Source: Mortierella sp. BCC40632
Taxonomy: Eukaryota; Mortierellomycota; Mortierellomycetes; Mortierellales; Mortierellaceae
Direction: 5' to 3'
Length of the DNA stretch: 64,000 bases
NCBI GenBank assembly: GCA_011634665.1
Contig: WAEK01000002.1
Coordinates: forward strand, 1,824,001 to 1,888,000
Both the position numbers and the translations under genes were made by a program. The notes beneath the pieces are model-generated. The model had not been told where the DNA came from, did not search any database, and was given only the letters and a program-made list of their open reading frames with translations. Below, one piece after another: positions 38,781 through 51,094 of the stretch (position 1 is the first letter of the stretch; the number at the start of each line of letters is the position of its first letter).

Positions 38781-40086
38781 ATGTCTACCAATTCTGCCAA
38801 TGGAGCCAAAGGCAAGGACGCCAAGGCCTTTATGGTCGACTTTCTTATGGTACGATGAGCCTGCAAATGAATTTTTTTTAAAAAAAAACGTTATCAGGGA
38901 TTGAAAGCATTCTAAATCGATAGTCTCCCTCCTTTTCTTTGCCTCAATATAGGGCGGTGTCGCCGCATCTGTCTCCAAGACTGTGGCTGTAAGAATCCTC
39001 CTCTTCAAAATTCCCTTTGTTGTCTTGATCAGTCGAATGATAGCTTTGCTCTTCCTCCTTACAACCAACATATTCTTATAATTTTCTCCTCTCCTTACTC
39101 CTATCTCTCTCTAACTAGGCCCCCATTGAGCGGGTCAAACTGTTGATTCAGAACCAGGATGAGCTCCTCAAGTCGGGTCGCCTTCAGCGACCCTATGGCG
39201 GGATCGCCGATTGCTTCCGTCGTGTGATCGCGGACGAAGGCACGGTTGCCCTCTGGAGAGGCAACAGCGTGAATATCATCCGTTACTTCCCGACCCAAGC
39301 CCTCAACTTTGCATTCCGTGATTACTTCAAGTCGCTCTTCAACTACAACAAGAGCCGTGATGGATACGCGAAATGGCTGGTGGGGAACCTGGCTTCTGGT
39401 GGTTTGGCCGGCGGTTTGTCGTTGGTCTTTGTTTATTCGTTGGACTATGCCCGAACAAGACTTTCGAACGATACCAAGTCCAAGGGCGGGAATCAAAGAC
39501 AATTCAATGGGTTGATTGACGTCTATCGAAAGACTCTTGCGAGCGATGGTATTCGTGGACTCTATCGAGGATTCCCTCTCTCCGCGACGGGTGCAGTTGT
39601 TTATCGAGGCTTGTAAGTCAATTTTTTTTTACTCTGTTCCTTTCTTTCCCTCTTTCTCTTCTGGTGCAACTCAACCTTTTCGAGGATACCCCACTTACAC
39701 AGCCCCTTTACCTCCTTCACTAATTCATTGCTTTTAGCTACTTTGGTTTGTACGACTCCATCAAACCCCTGCTTCCTACATCCCTTCAGGGTTCCTTCAT
39801 TGCCTCATTCATTCTTGGCTTCGGCGTCACCAACTTGGCCAGTTTCATTGCTTACCCTATCGACACCATCCGTCGTCGCATGATGATGACCTCGGGCGAG
39901 GCCGTCAAGTACAAGAATTCGCTGGATGCCTTTAAGCAGGTTGTCCAGAAAGAAGGTTACCGTTCCTTGTTCAAGGGAGCGGGCGCCAATGTTCTTCGTG
40001 CCGTTGCTGGCGCCGGTGCCATCTCTGGATACGACCACCTCCAGATCATTGTCCTTGGAAAGGCCTACAGCGGTGGGTCTGCCTAA
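38781..40086 (+). CDS. AAC: mitochondrial ADP/ATP carrier
   Basis: Four exons (38781-38849, 38953-38988, 39119-39612, 39738-40086) give 315 residues. The carrier shows three SLC25 repeats and the diagnostic RRRMMM hexapeptide at 245-250, found only in ADP/ATP carriers. Repeat signatures PIERVK, LDYARTR and PIDTIRRR are present, along with the six-helix layout. It exchanges cytosolic ADP for matrix ATP across the inner mitochondrial membrane. The second exon is only 36 bases, encoding the [12 protein letters not shown] segment of helix 1. The N-terminal extension is short, so no cleaved targeting peptide is expected, as usual for this family. Confidence 0.98.
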
Positions 40087-40375
40087 GGTGAACCTTTCAC
40101 TTGTTGTCTTTTCCGTTCCTTCCTCTTTTCTCTCCCCTATCCTCTTCCTCTTACGATGACAGGATATTGGCGGATACCTCCCCCCTCTCCTCTTAATCGG
40201 TTGATTATCCCGATTGCAAGTATGGCACTCTTTTAAACAAAAGCCCACCTCCCCACTCTAACAAGAAAAAAAATCAAGTCGGATCATGATTTAGTCCGCA
40301 TCTATCTCTTCACTCCCCACTCTACCTATCAATATTCAGACAACAAACAGAAGAAAAGAAAAGGAAAAAGAAGGA

Positions 40376-40426
<51 letters not shown>

Positions 40427-41021
40427 AAGGACTAGTCAATGATTTTCGTCCGCATTTATCTCTCCACTCTCCACTCTCCTTATGAAAGACAATAAACAAG
40501 ACTGCCACTTTGCCTAATTTATGATGCCAAAAAAAAGGGTTTTTTTTTTTTTTTTTTTTATCCTGTCTCAGTGACTCTGTGCCTCTCAAGCACAAAAATC
40601 GATTTGAGCCTTTCCTTAGTAACAATAAAAAGAGAGGTTTTTAATACAGACAAATTTATACTACAACTCAAGCTATCCCCAGAGATGAAAAGAAGAAGAA
40701 GGAAAAAGGAAACCTTGTTGGATATCAAAGGAAGGAGGGGGGAAAGTAGAAGAAAGATGAAAGAAAGAAAGAAAAGAAGAAAAAAAAAAAAAGAGAGAAA
40801 GGAATATATAAACTGTCGCCAAAGTGCCAAAGTAGATCTTGTATACCATTGTATCTCCGAGGATCAAAATATTCAGAGTCCCCCCTCTCTCTCCTTTTCT
40901 GAGACATGCTGAAAAGAAATAACCATCGGTGGTGATGAGTAAAAGTAATGTTATCCTGTCTAAGGAAGCAAATCAATCTCTTTCTCTTCCACTCTTCCTC
41001 TTTTTTTTTTTTTTTTTTCTT
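40087..41021. other. convergent intergenic region with A46 run
   Basis: A 935-base spacer between the carrier and the Csm1-like gene. It has an uninterrupted A-run at 40379-40424 (about 46 bases, the longest in the window), a T-run at 40540-40559 and purine-rich sequence at 40680-40800. It holds both 3' UTRs. No gene is seen. Confidence 0.55.
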
Positions 41022-41984
41022 TCACGAGTCCTCGTTGTTAAAGTTGAGCAGTCTCCAAAAGAACTTGTTCTCAAACTGTTGTTGAAACTCAATCTCATCC
41101 GTGAGGTAATCCGGAAGTGCCTCCACCAGTGTCTTCTCAGTATCCTTGTCGATCGTTGGCGTATAGGTTACCATGTCCGCCTTTTTGTCATAGGTTAATG
41201 TAAATCGCAGCTCTAATACATGTAACAAAGGTTTGGACGATCAAAGCACCCGACGGTTAGTCCTCTATCCTGGATTCAGTAGTATCAGGAGTGCGACCAA
41301 GAAAGAACAAAAAAAAAAAAAAAAAAAAATACAGATTGATGGTGCCTCCAAAATGTTAAAAGATGAGAATCACGTACTTCCACGAGGCCCAGAATGCTCG
41401 CATTCCCAGACTGAGGGTGTTGTGTCCTGGTTCGAAGCCCGGGACGATCTGGAGGAGGTGGTTGGGAATCCTCCTCGAGGAATAATCTTGAGACCCGTAA
41501 GGTTCTCATACATGCGCATAGTCGCCAAAGTCATTGCAGAGTTTGGAGATACATCTGGACTAGCGAGAACCGATGCCATGGACTCCTCTTTAGCTCTCTT
41601 CTTATCCTCTTGATCGCGAACCCGAGCTTTTTCCTCGTGATCCCGAACCTGTCTCTGCAATGTTCGCACTAAGTCGTAGTCGATAAAAAGAACAGGTGAG
41701 TGAAGGAGAAAGAAAAAGAAAATAGGTCACGAAGCAGGAAAAACTATATTGAAGTATCGCATACGAGTGCTGATCACTCTAGTCAACATGGAAAAGACTT
41801 TCTTACCTTTTGCATTCATTTCCTCAGTGTTGTCACGCATTTTTTCGAGGTTGCGCAACGCAGCTACAAATTTCAAGAGCCAAGAAGGAATTGCCAGACA
41901 ATTAGTAAAAAAGAGAAGTGAGGTTCCGATTCAGAGATGGGTTATAGAAATGAAAAAGATCGGTGGCGCTCTCTCTCTCTCTCT

Positions 41985-42023
<39 letters not shown>

Positions 42024-42210
42024 TACAGTCCAGCTGTGGCTCCATCTGTGCCCTGTAGTTCTCGGCACTACGTGTAGCTTCTTCGAGTTTAATACGACAC
42101 TCTTCCAGATTGTGCTCAGCATCTGTCATCCGTAGCTGCTTCAGGTTGTTATACTTGACCTGAAGGTCTTCCAATGCTCCTTTGAGCTAATCCATTTGGG
42201 TGGAGAGAGA

Positions 42211-42287
<77 letters not shown>

Positions 42288-43121
42288 ATCAATACCATGA
42301 TCAACAAAGACAATGATTCATCTGCCAGAAGGGCTTAACTTTACCTTCTCTTCAGAGATGCTCTGAGATTTCTTTGAGGTAGCATTCAAACTGGTGCTTT
42401 TAGTGACATCGCTCATAGAGTGCGTGCCGACACCGTTACCGCTCCCAAATAAAGTCTTAATGTTCTCCTGGTTCTCCTTAGCGAACAAAGCGGTACTACT
42501 CTTGGTTTTCAAGACAGTAGACAGAGGAGTAGAGACTGAGGATGAAGACCGCTGCAACTGCAGTTGCTTCATCGCTGTGGTGGCAGAGGTGGATCCGGTA
42601 GCTTCTGAAGAGTCAGAAGGACTGATGGTGGTGGTTGCGAGGATGTTCTTTCGCCCTTTGGGTTTGGTTCCGAGTGTTTTCTGGATGGTAGCTTTGGGTC
42701 GCCGGATCAAGGGTGCGTCTACATCGTCTGCATCGTAATCGTCTGGATACACGAATGGCATCTCGGTTCCTGCCGACTTTTTTAGCTTTTGTGATCGATC
42801 TATTTTATTTTTTTTAGGGAGAAAGAAAAAGAGAGAGAGAATTCATCCACAGACCAATGTTAGACTTCCTTGCATGTCAAGTTCAAGAGTCTAGCCATGC
42901 ATCCAAATGAATTCAGGCTTACAATCATCGGTCGAATCCTCTGCACGTCGCTTGTCCTGCTTTGTTCGCTAACAATATGAAATCAATCCCGCCATAACCC
43001 ATGGTCGGTCCGATGAATTGTGTGAGTACTAGTCTGATTCACAAAGGCCAGGATGGAGATGGCATGGAAAGGAGGCAATGGATGACAAGAAAGAAAGAAC
43101 CATTACACGTTTGGGTGGCAT
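41022..43121 (-). CDS. CSM1: Csm1/Pcs1-like monopolin kinetochore subunit
   Basis: Seven exons (43121-43107, 42968-42923, 42799-42345, 42186-42027, 41863-41807, 41668-41378, 41212-41022) give 404 residues. The first exon is 15 bases and encodes MPPKR. An acidic/Ser-rich N-terminus is followed by a coiled coil (about 172-280). The C-terminal globular domain shows the Csm1 pattern MYENLTGLKI, then a Trp-x-Cys and GPRGKLRFTLTYD, then VEALPDYLTDEIEF and a final aromatic helix. In yeasts Csm1/Pcs1 forms V-shaped dimers that crosslink kinetochore components or clamp microtubule sites, and it also recruits condensin at rDNA. The symbol is by family; function here is inferred. Intron 3 holds a (GA)35 tract and intron 4 a T-run. 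Confidence 0.75.
42214..42284. repeat. (GA)n microsatellite in an intron
   Basis: About 71 bases of almost perfect GA dinucleotides inside intron 3 of the Csm1-like gene. On the coding strand it is a CT tract ahead of the 3' splice site and may serve as an expanded polypyrimidine tract. Confidence 0.9.
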
Positions 43122-44065
43122 CCTGGCACTCTGAATTCTCAATCCTTGAGTCGGTCCAGACTTTGGGAGATGGTGGCGATTAGGTTGAGTGGACAAAAAA
43201 AAGCTGTATTTGGCGGACATTCATTTTTGACCCTTTTTTCTTCTTCTAGTCCTGCAGGACACACATATTTGCCTCCACCTCTGTTCTCGCTGGTCCTCTG
43301 GATGTATTACACGCCCAAGAAGCACCACACTGGTCCGTGCCTCGACGACGATGTAGGTCTAGTAACGCAATAGTCAATACTGGAGATTGCCTTGGAACCC
43401 TTGAAAGACTATCAAGTCATAGCCATCTCATAGTCATAATTATTTTTTTTATTTTTTTGGCAACAGAGCTCGCTCCGAGCTGGTCGTTGTCCTGCAGTTT
43501 TTTTGTTTTTTTTTATATTGCCTTGCCATGATTAATATCTCAGAAGAAGCCTTTTTTTTTTTTTGTCTTCTTGTCTTCTCGACAAAGACATCATTGTTTA
43601 CTATCTCTGGCTAGACTGGACAAATAATAGAGAACGCCTTGGTTTCATCAAGCTTTCCAGGAACGAGCGATGGCAATACCGAGTTCACTCCAGTTTTTTG
43701 ATTACTGACTCGGTAACAGTTTTAGTTTTTCTCTCTTTCTTCCTCCTTTCAAACCCAATTGCGCCAAGCACACCCACACCTAGGACACTAGACAACTCCT
43801 GCACATCACCCAACCTCAATTCACATCTCGTTTATCTTTGGTTTAGGAACCACAGACTTCGATTAATCGTCTTTGGACTCTTTGTTCTGGTGCCTTCAAC
43901 GTCTGGATTGAAACAAACTGACAGAGTCCGTGAAAAAAAAAGTGATTCATGCATTGTTTTCACTACCAAAAAGGCGAGTTTCTTGCTCTTCGGCAGAAGG
44001 AGCGGAAAGAGGAAGTACAAGTGCCAAAAATGAATTTTTGCGAGAAATTGCAAAAGAGAAAGGAG
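43122..44065. promoter_or_regulatory. Csm1-like promoter side and tRNA 3' flank
   Basis: A 944-base spacer right of the Csm1-like start. A 156-codon frame at 43563-44033 has no recognisable domain. T-rich runs occur at 43441-43458, 43499-43514 and 43552-43564. No other gene is supported. Confidence 0.4.
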
Positions 44066-44138
44066 TGGAGAACCTGGGCATCGATCCCAGTGCCTCTCGC
44101 ATGCTAAGCGAGCGCTCTACCATTTGAGCTAGATCCCC
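44066..44138 (-). tRNA. tRNA-Ala (anticodon AGC)
   Basis: A 73-base cloverleaf read by hand on the minus strand. The acceptor is GGGGATC with GTTCTCC plus discriminator A (one G-U and one mismatch). The D arm is GCTC/GAGC, the anticodon stem CTCGC/GCGAG around TTAGCAT, and the T arm CTGGG/CCCAG with an ATCGATG loop. The A box TAGCTCAAATGG and B box GATCGATGC fit the Pol III consensus. A T4 terminator follows at 44055-44052. There is no intron. Acceptor G3-U70 is the alanine identity pair. Confidence 0.95.
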
Positions 44139-45118
44139 GACTTGTTGAAATGGGAGCTTTCGGAGACAACTCATTCATGGACACGTTAATTCCTAGCAAA
44201 TCTTTATCTCCAAGCACTTCTATTTGCTGGTGCTCATATCGGGCCCTGACTTGGATGCCGCCCCATGGGGCGCCCAACGTTAAAAAAAAAAAAAAATACA
44301 CCCCCCCTCCCCTTGGGCGCCTCGGTGTTCCATAAACTCTGCATGTATTCGTGAGGCCTTCGTTAATCGGACACCACCCTTAGACAACGATACGATTACA
44401 GATTGTAAAAAAAAAAAAAAAAAAACAGCACGATCCTCGAGGAGGCCATCGAGGAGTATGGACGGAAACAGGTACCCCCCTTCCTCTCGTGCAGAGGCCA
44501 TCACAGAAGAAAAAAAAAAAAAAAGGAGTGAGAGGTGACTATCGCCTTGGATACCACTGACGGCAGGGCCGTTTTTTTTTTTTTTTTTCTCCAAGACTCA
44601 ATTCTCATCGTTCAATCCAAAAAAAAGGGGGGGGGGAAGTTTGAAGTCCAAAGAGTGCTCCCTCCACGATAACCTTGGTCAACTATAGGCTTTAGCAAAT
44701 CACCGTAGCAGGGAAAAACGTGATTACGGGTTGACATATGGAGGGATTGCAGACCTTTTGGTAGCCGCCCAGAGTACTCTTTTTTCTTTTTTCTTTTTTT
44801 GTTTTGTTTGGTTTATGTGATATTTGGTGAGAAATAGGAGCGTGTCTATAAATCATTCAAAGCACTGCGCAAAGAAAAACAGGCACAGGTGCTTTTTGGT
44901 GCAAGGCAAACAATACACTTCGCATTTCCAAAGAGAAAGAATACCATTGAAAGAAAAGGAAAAAAAAAAAAAAAAAAAAAAAAAAACGTAAAAGTAGTAG
45001 TAGTAGTGGTAGTAACAATGCAGTTTTTTTCTTTCTTTTTCTTCTTAAAAAAAGGGGAGGGAGTAGTCAATAGCTCCATTCTTGTTAAAGCAGATACTAT
45101 CTTCTACGGACATATTCT
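44139..45118. other. intergenic: tRNA 5' flank and methyltransferase 3' end
   Basis: A 980-base spacer. It contains a perfect 14-base palindrome (44259-44272), a GGCGCCCAA ... TTGGGCGCC inverted repeat spanning about 44269-44324, and A/T runs at 44282-44296, 44406-44424 and 44958-44986. Minus-strand open frames between 44104 and 44594 look like decayed coding sequence, but no family is recognised. Confidence 0.4.
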
Positions 45119-48100
45119 TTACTCGTCTAGCATATCCACTTCCATTTCGTCGATAAGCTGTTCCTCGAGTGCATCCTCATGGTTGTCTGCCATGTCTTGC
45201 TTCTGTCTCCATTCATCATCCTTCTCACTACCTGCTTCAACACTGTTGACTTTGTCGACTGTCGGTGATGGCGTCTGAACCTCCTTCAAAGTCTTCAACT
45301 CGTGGACACTGAACCAACCAGGTCGCAAGCTTTCTTCTCCACCAACTCTCTTGCCCTTTGTTACCTTATGTTTCTTGGCCCAAAGTTCTAGCAACCGACC
45401 CCGACCATTTTCCTTGAGATATCGCGCATCTGGCAAGAGTGTTTCCATCATCTCATATGCACCAACGGGCTTTGGTTCTGTGTAGTTATCCTCAAGCCAT
45501 GAATCTGTGGGCTTTTCAAAATCAATGATCACATCTGCTGTTCTTTGGTGCCGAATATCAAAGCCATCACCCTGTTAATCAAATAAGCACATGAGATGGG
45601 AAGGAAAGCGTGTGTTAGTATCCTTATCTGAGAAGGAAATAAAATGGCAGCACTATGTAATGCTCATGAATTGGAGTCTATGATACCTTCTTGAACATGA
45701 GAAGAATTTCCTTTGAAGTTCGGAAAAAGGGTGACAGCCGGACATTATCAGAGTTGTTCAATGCCCTCTTGTACCAAACCAAATTCTCGACATATCGACA
45801 ACCTAGGACCCGAGTATATATATAAAAAGAGAAGAAAAGATGCCAGTCAGATATCAAATTTTCGTATCTAGCATTTCAAAGTCGGATCCAGTAAACAGCG
45901 GGACAGTGCTTTGGCTTACCAAGACCATGCATAATGCTGACGACTTCAGGGAGGATAGCCTTGTGTGTCCAAATGCTCACGATTCCATTCGGCAACAATT
46001 CCAAAGCATTTCCTATGATCTCGGCCTAGAATAAAGTGAATTGAATAATTAAAGTGTCAGTAGACCGTCTTCAGGACCCGATCCGGAATAAAATGTCGTC
46101 ATGCCGTTTGCTAAACATACAAACTGCTTCGTGGTAAGCCTGCATGAGCCATCATTTCGCCCATCCTCTACAATAAAGTTCCATGGTGGATCAGCTAAAA
46201 TGCCTTGAAAGTTTGCCACAGGCTCCGAAAAACCCTCGGACAGTGAGCTCCAGTCAAATCCGCGCAATGACTCTGTTTCCTTGTAACTATTGGGGTAGAT
46301 GAATAAAATAAGGAAGTTAAAATAGCTTGTCAGTCTTGGTTGCAGGACCCATAGCAGTCTTGACGAAAAGTGGGAGAGGCAATAGCGTCAATGCACGATG
46401 AACGTTACATGCATCCTTCCACAGATCCGCTGTCCTTGTTTAAATTATTGCGTGTGATGATCCTGTGCGCCCAGGTGGGGCGTTGTTCCACATCTTTGGG
46501 GATCATGTCCTTTACAACATCAGGGCATTCGACTCGAACAGGACGAATATTCTTCCAGAAGAGAGACAATCCTACTTGACCCTTGAAAACTGAAGTGTTT
46601 GTCATTGGTGCTTTCCTGATTTCAACCGGGACAATCTTCTTTGCAAAGGGCGATGCAGAAGAGGATGATGAACTAGGAATCGTTCCAGGGACTGTCAACG
46701 ATAGAGGCTCCCGGATTTTCTTGGCCTCGGATTTTTTTCTACCACGCAAAGCATCCCAGACTTATGTTAGACCGACCAAGTTCAGCTCGCCAAAAAAAAA
46801 AAAAAAAAAAAAAAAAGCCTTATGGATCAGCGTGCTCGCCAATCGACTCTTGGCTTACCTCATGAAGGAGGCGTATTCTGCTAGTTTGTCGTCAATATTG
46901 ACAACGGGTATCATATCCGTTTCCTCCGCAAGCTGTCTTGTTGATCGAATTGATAATGAGGAAGAGTAGGCGGGCGCGGTTGTGGCCTTGACTCGGGGTG
47001 CTTCAATAGATGGTCGGAAGACGCCTGAACTATTCTTCATAGCTATCGCAATATTCGGCTTGCTGGCAATACTTAATTTTGACCCGCTGGAAGACGATGC
47101 AATAGTATCAGCCCGTTTTGTTTTTGCGACAGTTGGACGGGGGCTAGAGGTAGTCGAATAAAACTCCATTAATATGCGCCTTACCATGCTCAGGCGTGTT
47201 TAGGAGACCCATTAAATGCTTTCAGTCATACAAATCCTACCCTGCATTGGTGTGGTACTCCTTGATCCACTTATTGATATCCGCTTCAATTTCTTTGACT
47301 TCGTCGGTTTTCCAGCGTTCGCTCAATCCACTGACAGCCATTTCTCCGCCACTTGACTTGTTGACCATAATAAGTTTACCCTTCTCCCAAGCATAGGCAG
47401 GGTCAAAAAGGGTTTTGTTCTCCAAAAGTTTTCGGTAGTAGGAACTGCATTGATATCCCGCTTTGTGGGAGACGCCCATACTGAAAACACCCCAGGAAGT
47501 GCCAATTCGGATGCCTCTGTCTTTCCACTCCTGAAGCCGAGCCATAAACTCTTCGGTTGATTTCTTACTCCATGGTCCATTTTGTTGTCCTTCCGTTGGA
47601 TCTAGATGTATTATCCAAGATGTTGTACATAAATGACTGGAGCGTGTTAAAAAAAACAGTTTCCCTCAAATGATCGGCGTTGAGGGCGACAAATACGTTT
47701 CTAAGGATATGTTGTGGATCTTTACCAACAAACCGATAGTAGAAAGCCTCGACATTCGATCTTCTATGGTCCCATGTCTTAATGCGGACCTCAGACCAGT
47801 TCTTGACTTGATCATGGGTAAAAACGTCTTCCATGCCATTCACAGACCTCATGGTGGACTTTGCTGACTTTGGCTTTATCCCTTTACTCTTGAAGGGTAC
47901 CGAGGTCAACGAGTGACTCAGAGTGGGTCGAGATGATTGCAGGTCATTCGTAATGGCTGACTGTGGGGGTCGAGTCTTTTCATCCACCGATGATGTTGAC
48001 GTGGTCTTGGTTCCTGTTGTCATAAAATCATCCAGATCGTCCAATTCATCCGCCACCTCGTCATTCTAATTATCAAGGCAATAGAAGTGTTAAAAAAGAA

Positions 48101-48662
48101 AAGAAAAAAAGAAAATAGATACAGAGGTATTGGAAAGGATCGCCCAAAACCAAGGGGATGGTGGGGTAGAGAAGAAGCACCCTTTCCTTTGGGTGTACAA
48201 ACTAGTCGAGTCCATACCTCTTTTCTAAGTTTTTTAGTGCTGGGTAAATCCTGTTCCACAGTTAGTTCAGCCTCGTCTATCTCAGCCATGTCCAAGTTGC
48301 TCTTTTGGAATAGATGTTTTTAACAAAGAGAGTTAATAGTCTAACACCAGTAGATCAGTCCGCAGAAACAATAAAAACAACAACAAAGCATCCCCAATCA
48401 TCATGTGGAATCAAACAAGGCCTACCCATTCCTGTTCCAGTGAATCTGATCTTGCCATCGGCACACCTGATGCTTCAGATGCAGTAGACTGAGCATTCTC
48501 TGAAAGTCGGATTCGCTTCAGGGATGAGTTGAGGGTCTGCAAAGGCCCTGAGAGCCGACGTTCAGACATTGAGGTCTGACTCGTAGTGCCAACATCAGCA
48601 TCAGTATTGCAGACCACAGCCGGATCTTCCTTCGGCTCTACGATTGGGTTTCCTGTGAGCAT
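45119..48662 (-). CDS. MT-A70 family adenine N6-methyltransferase with SANT/Myb-like domain
   Basis: Ten exons (48662-48426, 48301-48218, 48065-47726, 47601-47241, 47143-46859, 46738-46409, 46286-46121, 46025-45920, 45802-45687, 45571-45119) join in frame to 825 residues. A disordered acidic N-terminus precedes a domain at about 195-330. That domain reads YYRFV-DPTEGQQNGPWSKK, then WGVFSMGVSHKAGYQCSSYY, resembling a SANT/Myb-like helix-turn-helix. The catalytic MT-A70 fold follows: ILADPPWNF (DPPW at 578-581), then IVSIWTHKAILPEVV, VENLVWYKRALNN, SPFFRTSKEILLMFKK, and a late RPGWFS. All SAM/adenine-binding motifs appear intact. Early-diverging fungi carry abundant DNA 6mA at ApT, attributed to an MTA1/AMT1-type complex. 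Fusion to a DNA-binding-like domain suits a DNA rather than mRNA target. METTL4-like activity is the main alternative. The start (MLTGNPIVEP) is the first in-frame ATG after upstream stops. Confidence 0.8.
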
Positions 48663-50915
48663 GGACGATTGTCCTGGTTGATTGGCTGGTGGGTCGGGAT
48701 TCCGGATGTGATGATGGCCGAGGTGGAAAAGAGCTGACCCTGAGCGGCTCCTTCTCTCCCCAGTGCGATAAACCAAAACATTTTCTTTCTACGCGCCCTC
48801 GCCTGCCAATAGACGCCACCATTTTTTTTTTTTTTTTTTTCAACTCGGTGTGTGACTGACGATTCGGCACTTCACTTTCTCTGGTAGCCAGAATATTGTA
48901 CCCACATCCATGTCTCTCTCTCGCAGCAGTTCATGCTTTTTGCTCACGGGTTTCCCAGCGGACCATCTCTTGCAGCTCCCACAAACTGGGTTCGACCGGC
49001 TCTCTCTCTTTCTTCCCGACTCGACGCTGCGCGGTCCAGTTCAGAGATCGGAGTGGAGTGGGTTGTATCGTTTAACAAACCTAAGTCGATTCCAAGACAC
49101 AGTAAGGACAAAGAGCCCATGAACACTGAGGCTTGTCTAGAAGGATCGTACCCCGGAGTACCATCTGTGGAGCCTTGGGTGAGGAGAGCCATTGGGGCTT
49201 CGCCTTTTGAGAGAGAAGAGAAAAGCGCAGAGAGAACAGGAGATCCAAAAAGGAAGCCGCGGGCGCATTCACGGCCCTGGCCCAATTGCGTCATAGACAC
49301 TGCACTGCCCAGGGCATTTTTAGTGCATTTGCAGATGCCGATTTTTTGTTTTTTTTTTACCCCTAGTCTGCAGCTATATCAGTGGTGAACCATCAAGAGT
49401 AGAGGGCACCAGAGAGTAAAGGGATGATCTTGTAGGCCTCTCGTATCTACTGAAAGCCAGATAGCCCTCTTTCTTGATCCAATGAGAGCCATACAGAATT
49501 GGGCCGGGTAGTGAATGGCGGGTTTAGTGAGAATCTGGACATCTGATCTGCGTGTGGAAAGTCTGCTATTTGGAGAGACTATAAAGGACATCCTTGTTGG
49601 TAAAGCAATTGAGTACGTGTGCTAGGTGGGATAGGCTGCAAGAGAGCATAAGGTGAAAGACATGAATGGAGAGAATAAGAGAGGATATTCTTCGCTCCCC
49701 CTTTTATCCATATTTGGCCTCTTTATTTATTATTGTTATTATTGTTGTAACAAACGCTGATCGCAATTGACCATAGAAAGTTTTGTAGACTCTGGTGCCA
49801 ATGCATCCAACAGAGAAAGATCATTTGAATAGACTCATGAACTCTGGAAAGGCGCCCCATGTACTGAGAGGGTCCCTGCTGCTGCTCTCTGACATCATTC
49901 CATTTTCCAAATGTGTACTGTCAGAGCTATGGGATGTACCTGGGTGTACGTTTCTTTGGCCGATTTTTTATTCGGCCTGTCTGCTCCCAGCCTGACGTTC
50001 TCTTTTGTTGTTGTGTCCAGCTTAGGGAAACCAGAACTGGACGGGCAAATGCTTGCCAACTCTTTGAGTTTGCCTTTTCTCTCTCTAGGTTCGTCCACAT
50101 ACAAGCGGAGAATCTGTCGCTGAACTCTTTTTTTCTTTACTGTCCATTTTTTCGAGCTTGCCTCTGGGAGCCTCCACATGGCTTACGTCGACTCGATGCG
50201 GGGAGTCTCGTTGTTCGCAGGAAGGTTGCGATGGCACACGTGTGGACATCAGTGTGAGCAAAGGAAATAGGGCTAAAGAAAGAGGGCATGTGGACGCCAA
50301 AGGGAGCAAGCGAGATGGAAGGAGGGGAAGGCAAGGCGCACAAAAAGGGAGAAAAAAAAAAAAAAAAAGAAGCATTGTTGGACCCAACGAGATGGACCAC
50401 CCTTTCGGAAGGAAAAGTAGAATTGACGGCCTTTTTTGTCAACTCGTCGTAAAATTTCCCACGGAAACTTTATGAGTGTGTACTCTATTCCTCTCCCAGG
50501 GAGAAAGAGACGGAGGGGCGAGGGCGGAGGGTGGGCGGTCGTTCTACTGGACTCTCGACATGCTCAGCACTAGAGGCAAGAGCACTAGAGTCACTGCTTC
50601 CTAGACTTTTTCCTACTTGATCACTTTTGCTCCGCTTTGTCGCTTAAGCATCTGCGCCATCTATGTCCTCTCCATTGGGGAAGTGGGGGGCCAGGTAAAG
50701 TAAGAGTTTTAGGGGAGGGGGGAGAGAGGAGGAAGGAGAGCGAAAGAGGAAAAAAAAAAAAGCCTTTTTAGACAACTAGGAGGGGGATCTAGGAGAAGGA
50801 GTTAGGGAGGGGAATGCATTGATGGTGGTCCATGGGAACAGGATCGATTCAGGCAAGTGACTAGGTTAGACTAGGCAAACTGGCTCCTTGGGGCCACAGA
50901 GAAAGAGGACGGCCT

Positions 50916-50923
<8 letters not shown>

Positions 50924-50999
<76 letters not shown>
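50924..50999. repeat. (GA)n microsatellite upstream of OAT
   Basis: About 76 bases of near-perfect GA dinucleotides, roughly 200 bases before the TATA box of the ornithine aminotransferase gene. Confidence 0.9.
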
Positions 51000-51002
<3 letters not shown>

Positions 51003-51094
51003 GGCAGAGGCAGATGCATCTCTGTCGACTGATTTTTTCTCAGTCGCATTCAGTCAAAGGGGACGTCGGACCTCCTCGAGACGCTCTCTTCTCG

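Noticed and set aside
42214..42284. CRISPR-like array
   Set aside because: This and the other tandem arrays are di- or hexanucleotide microsatellites with no spacers.
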